From: Alligator mississippiensis
Lineage: Eukaryota; Chordata; Crocodylia; Alligatoridae
Direction of reading: 5' to 3'
Length of the DNA: 64,000 bases
Assembly: GCF_030867095.1 (NCBI RefSeq)
Contig: NC_081825.1
Coordinates: 265,494,954 to 265,558,953 of the forward strand
Below the pieces are notes generated by a model, which was not told the DNA's origin, ran no database searches, and was given only the letters and a program-made list of their open reading frames with translations. The translations under genes and the position numbers were made by a program. Numbering within the stretch: position 1 is the first letter of the stretch; each line of letters begins with the position of its first letter. Below are positions 58,547 through 64,000 of the stretch, one piece after another.

Positions 58547-59667
58547 TACCGTATTTACTCAAATGTAAGACAAGTTTCTCCCCAAACAGCATAGGGGAAA
58601 AAGCCTCTTATCTTACATTTGCATACAAGGAAACCACATAAAATATTCAGTGCAACCCATCTGAGTAAGACATATGGTAGTGCCCCTTAAGCACAGACCC
58701 CCTCAGCGACAAGTCTTTTCAAGTCATGATGATCCACTACATTGTACTCATTTCAATATCCTCTTCATTCCCACAGCTGGGCTGCACCTTTCTTTCCCAT
58801 TTCCAATGATTCCTGTTTTTCACCAGCTTTAAATGCCTGGCAAATATCATGAAATGGAGCCCAAAACAGCTTGCTCAGAATCCTGTTGGCCCCTCTCTCA
58901 GACTGTTGCTTGTGATTAGTGTGGCCCTGCTCTGCATGAAATCAAGTTGGACCAAGCTGACCTATGTCTCATCTGCATATACTTTTTCTGGAGGATCCCA
59001 GGACTCGGGAAAAGAACACCCAGTTCCAGTTATGAGTGAGTGTTAATTAGCACATGACTCCATTGTAGGGGATATCTAGAGTACAAACACACACCGTGGG
59101 GTCCATCAGGGCTTGAAATGCTGTTGACTCTGGTGGGGTCCAGCCCAATGAACTATATGGCAAGTCATGACCCTTTTGGCTTTGGACTAGTATGCATAAT
59201 TTGGACTTTCTCTCAGTAGGTAACAAAGTGCTGCTTGTAAGCTGTGTTTAGGGAGTACCTGTGCTAAAAGTTGCAGCAGTTTAAAAAAAGGCAAAATGCA
59301 TTACTTATGCATGAACACAAGTCTGTGGGTACAAGTCTATGCAAATTACTACAGCTATGTTTATTTCAGTTAGTTTTTTCCATGTGCTCAGGAAGAGCAA
59401 GGTCTGACACTAAGGAAAGGGAAGAGGTTGCAGAAGGAAGAAGTTGGGGGAGGAGGGGAGGGGAGAGTGCAAAGGAACTACCTGACCCCCCAGATGTAGT
59501 TTCCTTTCTATAACAGTGGGAGGCTGATACATTCAAAACAAACCTCTACTAATTAGATTCTATACTTGGAAAATTATATCAAATGTATAGATTTTCCTTA
59601 TATGGAATCTAATTATTGGGAAGTCATCTTATAATCAGGGTTGTCTTATACCTGACTAATTGTGGTA
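58547..59667. mobile_element. DNA transposon remnant with 27-bp TIRs beginning CCGTATTTAC
   Basis: Left TACCGTATTTACTCAAATG with GTAAGACAA following; right TTGTCTTATACC and TGACTAATTGTGGTA. Reverse complementing the right gives TACCACAATTAG...TAAGACAA, a clear match. The outermost TA could be the target duplication, which would suit the Tc1/mariner superfamily. About 1.12 kb, AT-rich, no transposase frame. The CCGTATTTACTC end is a motif I associate with widespread vertebrate MITEs. Confidence 0.5.
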
Positions 59668-60151
59668 TTTGTTCTAAGCCTTTACTAATTCCCTGTTTTT
59701 CCTCTCCAATACCACTCAGTGCCCACCTAACTGACAAATCAGTATTGTAGTGCTTGAAAGCACTCTACCCCACTACCGGTGTTCCCTATTGTGGGAAATC
59801 TGACACTTTTACCTGTCCCAATAGCACTCATGGCTGATCCTGGGCTTCCAAGCAATAGGTTTTTCACAGCCTGTAATGAGCCTAAAGTCGACAGATGAAA
59901 CGATAGATTGCACAAGAGGGATAAGAATCAGGAAAGAAAATAAAAAGCATAAGGAAAGAGGAAAACTGCTCTTAGGAGATCACTCATTTTGCTTTTTTAT
60001 TTTTTTGCTTAAAATCAAGATGCAAAGTTAGACCAGATATTGCATTTTTTGAGATTATTGTAAGAAAGCCAGCTGAAGGAAATGTGTTTTGTGGAAAGGC
60101 TTAGAGGAGATCATTCAGGAGGAGGTGGGCTGAGGCAAAGGGTGTGTGTAA
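59668..60151. other. No gene seen
   Basis: No supported exon or element. Confidence 0.4.
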
Positions 60152-60246
60152 GGAGACAAGAGAGTGAGAGAGAGAGAGAGAGGGAGAGAGAGAGAAAGCA
60201 AGTGAGAGAGCAAGAGAATGAGCAAGAGAGAAAAAGGGAGAGAAAG
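60152..60246 (+). repeat. GA-rich simple repeat
   Basis: Imperfect (GA)n with AGAGAGAGAGAGAGGGAG-like stretches. It produces a Glu/Arg-rich plus-strand frame and a Leu/Ser-rich minus-strand frame, neither a gene. Confidence 0.9.
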
Positions 60247-61459
60247 AAGTTGGTACAAGGCTCTGCAGAAGGTATTTATAAGCAGGCCCTTTCTTGAATC
60301 ACCTACCAAGTACTTGGCTACTATGTATAAAAAAAGCACTTTATTTTATATATAGTGTGAATTGAAACTGTCAGAAACCGGCAACTTTGATGTTTCCAAA
60401 GAGGACACCTTTCTATCACTCAGCTTTACAGAATAGCTAATGACATATTGTAAAAATAAAATAAAGGAATTAATCAATAGTGTATTCGAAGCAGATGAGA
60501 GGGTGAGAAAGGCAAGCAATAAAGAGGGATTTCTTAGACTAAGCCAGGCTGATCACTGAAATCAGATTAGCACCTTCTGTTACTTATTTCTGAACATTCC
60601 GTTCCATTTGAAACAGCTGTGACAGCAGACAGGCCTGTATGTCGTGCAAAAAACCAATTAGGCCTTACTAAAGGGAAGCCATTAAATGCTCCCTGTTGTC
60701 TAAAGAGAGAGGCAATATTATTTTGGAATCAGTCTTGTATTGGATTCTTAATATAAAGTTCAGATCAAGCCGGCAAAGTAAGCTCCGTCAGCTTAGCACA
60801 ATATTGTGCTACACCCTCAGCTGATACAGGCCTTCCTTACTCAGCATTTCAAAGTTTTCCAAAATCCGATAAGTATTGCAATGGTTACTGTTGCATAGGG
60901 CAAGAGAAGTAATGGAAGAAGAGGGCTAATTAGCACTTGAACTGAAAGAGAGGCTGCCTTGCATACCTCTTGCTAGTTACTCTCTATGGAAAGGAGAACT
61001 TGGATGCTCATTGGCTTTTAAGTACAGCAGCAGAGTATTAAAAGTCATTGGCCAGCTTTGTTCCTATGTTTCTCTTGCAGGGAAAAGAGATCAATGACTC
61101 CATGCTTACAAGAGCAGAATAGGCAGACACCATATATCAAGATCTACCCAAAAATAGGACTAAAAAACCCTAAACACAGCTGAGGCACTGAGTAGAAGAA
61201 CCCACAAAGTCTTGGCAGCCTGACTAACATCTGACCACTTTCTCTTTGATGGTCTGCAGGAATATTGGCAGAAGCCTTTTTATTCGATTTTAGCTTTTCA
61301 TAGAATCTATTTCCTGTTTCTGTCACACAGGAAATTGTCAGAATCTGATTACAGGAAACTGCTTTTAGCTATGTAACCCAATGCATGACATGATAAATAA
61401 GCAGTCTGATGTAAATAGAGAAAATGTATTAGCAAGTACTAAATACATGCGCAGTAACA
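60247..61459. other. No gene seen
   Basis: AT-rich, no supported feature. Confidence 0.4.
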
Positions 61460-61620
61460 AAATTACTGTGCAGTAGTGCCAGCAAATCTTTTAAGTGGTG
61501 CTACTGTGCAGTAAACTAATAATACTGCACAGTAGCATGTTAGCACAGTCCGTACTGTGACGCACTACTGTGTAGTATTTTTTGGTTACTACGCAGTCAG
61601 CATTTCATGTAGACACACCC
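61460..61620. repeat. Cluster of ACTGTGCAGTA palindromes (MITE-like)
   Basis: At least five forms of the palindrome: TTACTGTGCAGTA (61463), TACTGTGCAGTA (61502), TACTGCACAGTA (61523), CTACTGTGTAGTA (61565) and TTACTACGCAGT (61586). The block ends near TGTAGACACACCC, an end seen in other reptile MITEs. The left boundary is unclear. Confidence 0.5.
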
Positions 61621-62055
61621 AATGAGCATCTTTTGTAAAGCTTCTAGAAGCGAGGGGACCCATCTAGGTTGTGGAAGACCTGGGTTCAGATCCCTACTCC
61701 TTTTGATTCAGAGTCTGTACTTGATCACTTTTTTTCCCTCTCTTCTTCTACCTATTTCCTCCTACCCTTCTTGCTCCCAGATAACTCTGGGCCTGAGAAA
61801 CCTGAAAGTTTCATTGACCCGAACACACTTCGGTAAAACAATCCAGTTTTAACAAATCCAACAAGACACTATTTCACCAAAAAATTCTAGCTAGGTCAAG
61901 TAGGTACAAGTTTCATACACCAACTATGATAAATGAAACGGAAACACTGTTCATGTAAGATTTCAGTCAATATGAGCCAATCTTCATAAAAAGCATGCTC
62001 ATCCTATGGGCTGAATACAAGCAGGAATAAAACAAAAGAGAGGACAGACATATAC
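61621..62055. other. No gene seen
   Basis: Would be intronic, just downstream of the putative 62056-62169 exon on the minus strand. Confidence 0.4.
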
Positions 62056-62169
62056 CTTGAAACGTTGGATCTTTTTTTTTGAGTCTTCCAGCTGCTGCTG
62101 TAGGGATCCCACTATTTCTTTATATCTAGTGTATCTCTCTTCAATCATCTCTCTCTGGCGATACGCTTC
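62056..62169 (-). CDS. Putative coiled-coil exon A of an unidentified host gene
   Basis: Minus strand: acceptor TTCCTTGTGTTTCCAG, exactly 114 bp (38 codons) and donor TTCAAG|GTATAT. The product is EAYRQREMIEERYTRYKEIV followed by GSLQQQLEDSKKKIQRFK, charged and with a heptad pattern typical of a parallel coiled coil. Both ends are at phase 0, so the exon could be skipped without a frameshift. Similar segments occur in centrosomal and cytoskeletal coiled-coil proteins, but this is a generic pattern and I do not name a gene. It is the best-supported host exon in the window. Confidence 0.62.
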
Positions 62170-62676
62170 CTGGAAACACAAGGAAAGGACTGAATTTTTT
62201 TGCAAAGTGAAAAACAGCTAATGAAAGAAACTTAGTTTGCTACTGTAAATGAAAATATCACTAATAGATTTTCAGAAGAGTAAATACTAGCTTTTGGAGC
62301 TAGAAATACATGGAACATGCTGTCTTGCTGCTGATCAAAGAGAGCAGCTCAGTACAGAATACTCATGTTAAGAACAGTCTTCCTCCTTGTTAATTAATAT
62401 CATTTAAAATAAACTATTTCTTACATCTTCCCAAAATAAATTATGCCATGGCTACTAACAGAGCAATTTAGTTTATTTCTTTATGGGGAAAACAGAATTT
62501 AATTTATTTACCTATAGCTGCATTAAGAAAAAGATGTTCTCTACATACATGCAAACAATACTTTGAAAATAAAATAATAATAGTAATAATAACAACGACG
62601 ATGATGATGCAACAAACGCACACATAGCAAGCTAGTCAACCTTTTGCCCTAACATTTTAGTCATGGTAATTACAGG
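62170..62676. other. No gene seen
   Basis: AT-rich with short TAATAA and GAC/GATGAT runs near 62580-62610. Confidence 0.4.
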
Positions 62677-62787
62677 CAGCGTTCCCTCTATGCTGTGTGG
62701 CACATGCAGTCATGCAGGCATGCCTGGCAGCTTGGCATGAGTGCACCTGCATGTCTGTACACACTGTGCAGCTTAGAGGGAATGCTG
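62677..62787. mobile_element. 111-bp hAT MITE with 8-bp target duplication
   Basis: CAGCGTTCCCTCTATGCTG at the left and CAGCTTAGAGGGAATGCTG at the right are inverted repeats, the hAT consensus CAGTGTTCCCTCTAAGCTG. ATTACAGG (62669-62676) and GTTACAGG (62788-62795) are the duplication, with one mismatch. Too short to encode anything. Confidence 0.85.
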
Positions 62788-63379
62788 GTTACAGGAGAAT
62801 AAAGATGAGTTCTATTCTGGTCCAAACTTCACGATAGGAACTTAGTTAACAAATCATATTTCAGAACTTTTCGAAGCGATTATGATATAAGTAGTAGAAA
62901 TAATCAGTGTTGCTTTCAGATTCGATTTAATTCTCAGTGTTCCCAGTTAAAATCAAGCCTTTTGAATGGTGACTGACCAAATTTGTTATACAATAAAAAA
63001 GAATGAACAATCAGAAGCATACAATGCCATTTTTACCACAGCAGTTATTAGAGCACTCCTATAATCTAAAAGTCCTAAAATCTCTAGGAATAAAATAACT
63101 AGCAAGAAGATTTAGCTCCATCTTGGTTTCCCACAGCAGATATAACCATTTTCCGGAGTTTACAGAAAATATATGAAAAATGGAGGTCCTGTCTGTTCTA
63201 TATGGATATTATAGTTTATTTTGCTTTTTAGAAAAGTTTAGAATTCTTCCTAAAATGTCCCTTTCTTTGTAGCGCTGCAAAATACTTCATGCATGTTTGT
63301 TCCCTAACTCTACCTATGGCTACATTTCAGTTCTGATGTGTTTAAATACCCAAAATACCAACAAGCCTAATATTAGATT
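62788..63379. other. No gene seen
   Basis: AT-rich, no supported feature. Confidence 0.4.
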
Positions 63380-63520
63380 CACTTGATATCAACCCATCAC
63401 AGCACCCCTTCGAAGTAGGTATTACCCTCATTCCACAAAAAAGGAGACCTATGTACAGTCAAACTAAGTTTCTTGCTCGTGGTCAGAACGTTGGAGCATG
63501 AAGCAGTGTGTGGGATGCTG
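63380..63520 (+). repeat. Ancient L2/MIR-type tail
   Basis: CGAAGTAGGTATTACCCTCA, then CCACAAAAAAGGAGACC, then TTTCTTGCTCGTGGTCAG follow the order of L2/MIR tails (GAGGTAGGTATTATTATCCC, CATTTTACAGATGAGGAAAC, TGACTTGCCCAAGGTCA). Diverged. Confidence 0.5.
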
Positions 63521-63628
63521 ATTCTGATCTGATACATTTAAGTTAAATCAGAACTTGAGCTGACTGAAGAATGAAATCCTGTTGGCAGCAACTTTTAAGG
63601 TTTCCAAATTAATTTTTGTTCTGTATGG

Positions 63629-64000
63629 CTAGGGACAGACATTCAAAAAGTTAGAGCCTGAATTGATTCAACCTTTGCAGGTTAATTTAACCTGCCTAGG
63701 CTGAACCGGTTTGTAACAGGGCAAACATTGTCTCTGAACTGAGACCTTGCAGGCACATGCCTGCAGTTGCTCAGGCCAGGCGCCAGGGGCGCTAGAGCAT
63801 GCCCTCGGCTGCAGGGAAGCTGTGTTGGGGAGGCGTGACCAGTCTGGGGTGAACTGGCCAGAGAGGGGTTTAATTCCTCCCTCTCTTTCCCACCAGTGGG
63901 GACCCGAGCTGGGTCTGCGGGGGGCTCCCCCCTCACTGCTGCAGCAGCAGGGCACTATGGCCCCTGAGGCAGAGAGAGGCAGGGAGGAGAGTTAGTCTGC
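63629..64000. mobile_element. GC-rich MITE-like repeat, cut by window end
   Basis: Starts near CTAGGGACAGACATTCAAAA, similar to the end of the 45.7-kb foldback (GGACATGGACAGAC), then AACCTTTGCAGGTTAATTTA, and turns GC-rich. The right end lies outside the window. Overlapping frames on both strands are not genes. Confidence 0.35.

Noticed and set aside
60082-60339. Glu/Arg-rich and Leu/Ser-rich frames
   Set aside because: Products of the GA simple repeat.
1-64000. tRNA, rRNA genes, CRISPR arrays, bacterial operons or phage
   Set aside because: None seen. Tandem repeats here lack regular spacers, and coding density is far too low for a prokaryote.

Overview
The window is vertebrate nuclear DNA, most likely from a reptile, with a crocodilian as first guess and a turtle as second. 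The evidence is the mix of repeats: several CR1 LINEs, one with an esterase-like ORF1; an L2-type LINE with an AAAT-type tail; a MIR/CORE-SINE; and many short non-autonomous DNA transposons, mainly hAT-like with 8-bp target duplications. No L1 or Alu-like sequence was seen. There is no prokaryotic gene layout, and most long reading frames are chance frames in GC-rich foldback repeats or LINE remains.

Host gene content is sparse. Four putative coding exons lie on the minus strand and are read from high to low coordinates: 62056-62169 (coiled coil), 56929-57034 (Ser/Thr-rich), 33414-33464 (51 bp) and 30586-30796 or 30815. Splice signals and codon phases are compatible along a single chain, so most of the window may be introns of one gene that runs off both ends. 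I do not recognise the protein.

Layout. 0.6-3.0 kb: two CR1 fragments head to head, the minus-strand one split by a solo LTR. 3.0-7.0 kb: GC-rich repeat, a foldback element (family X) and a 1.0-kb hAT-like element (family Y). 7.6-18.8 kb: old repeat fragments, an LTR-like block, a W-family MITE, an old CR1 and a MIR-like fragment. 18.8-22.8 kb: an L2 LINE split by about 3.25 kb of nested elements (family X, a pogo/Tigger-like element, and an unclassified repeat with its own TATA and CCAAT boxes). 23-24.6 kb: two hAT-like elements. 26.4-29.7 kb: the most complete CR1. 30-43 kb: two putative exons, a W-family MITE, a hAT-like element (V), then a long repeat-poor stretch. 43.1-44.1 kb: hAT-like foldback (Z). 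44-62 kb: scattered MITEs, an LTR-like block, a third Y copy, a MIR, a TA-flanked 1.1-kb element and two putative exons. 62.6-64 kb: a 111-bp hAT MITE, a LINE/SINE tail and a cut-off GC-rich repeat.

I found nothing that demonstrates a new biological system. The best lead is a shared internal module in two foldback transposon families with different ends: an AGCAGC-TGGAGAGC stretch followed by a consensus splice donor, GGTAAGTCTG. The third family (Y) carries the donor motif several times in alternating orientation. Coordinates of old repeats without target duplications are approximate, and all family names rest on recognition by eye.
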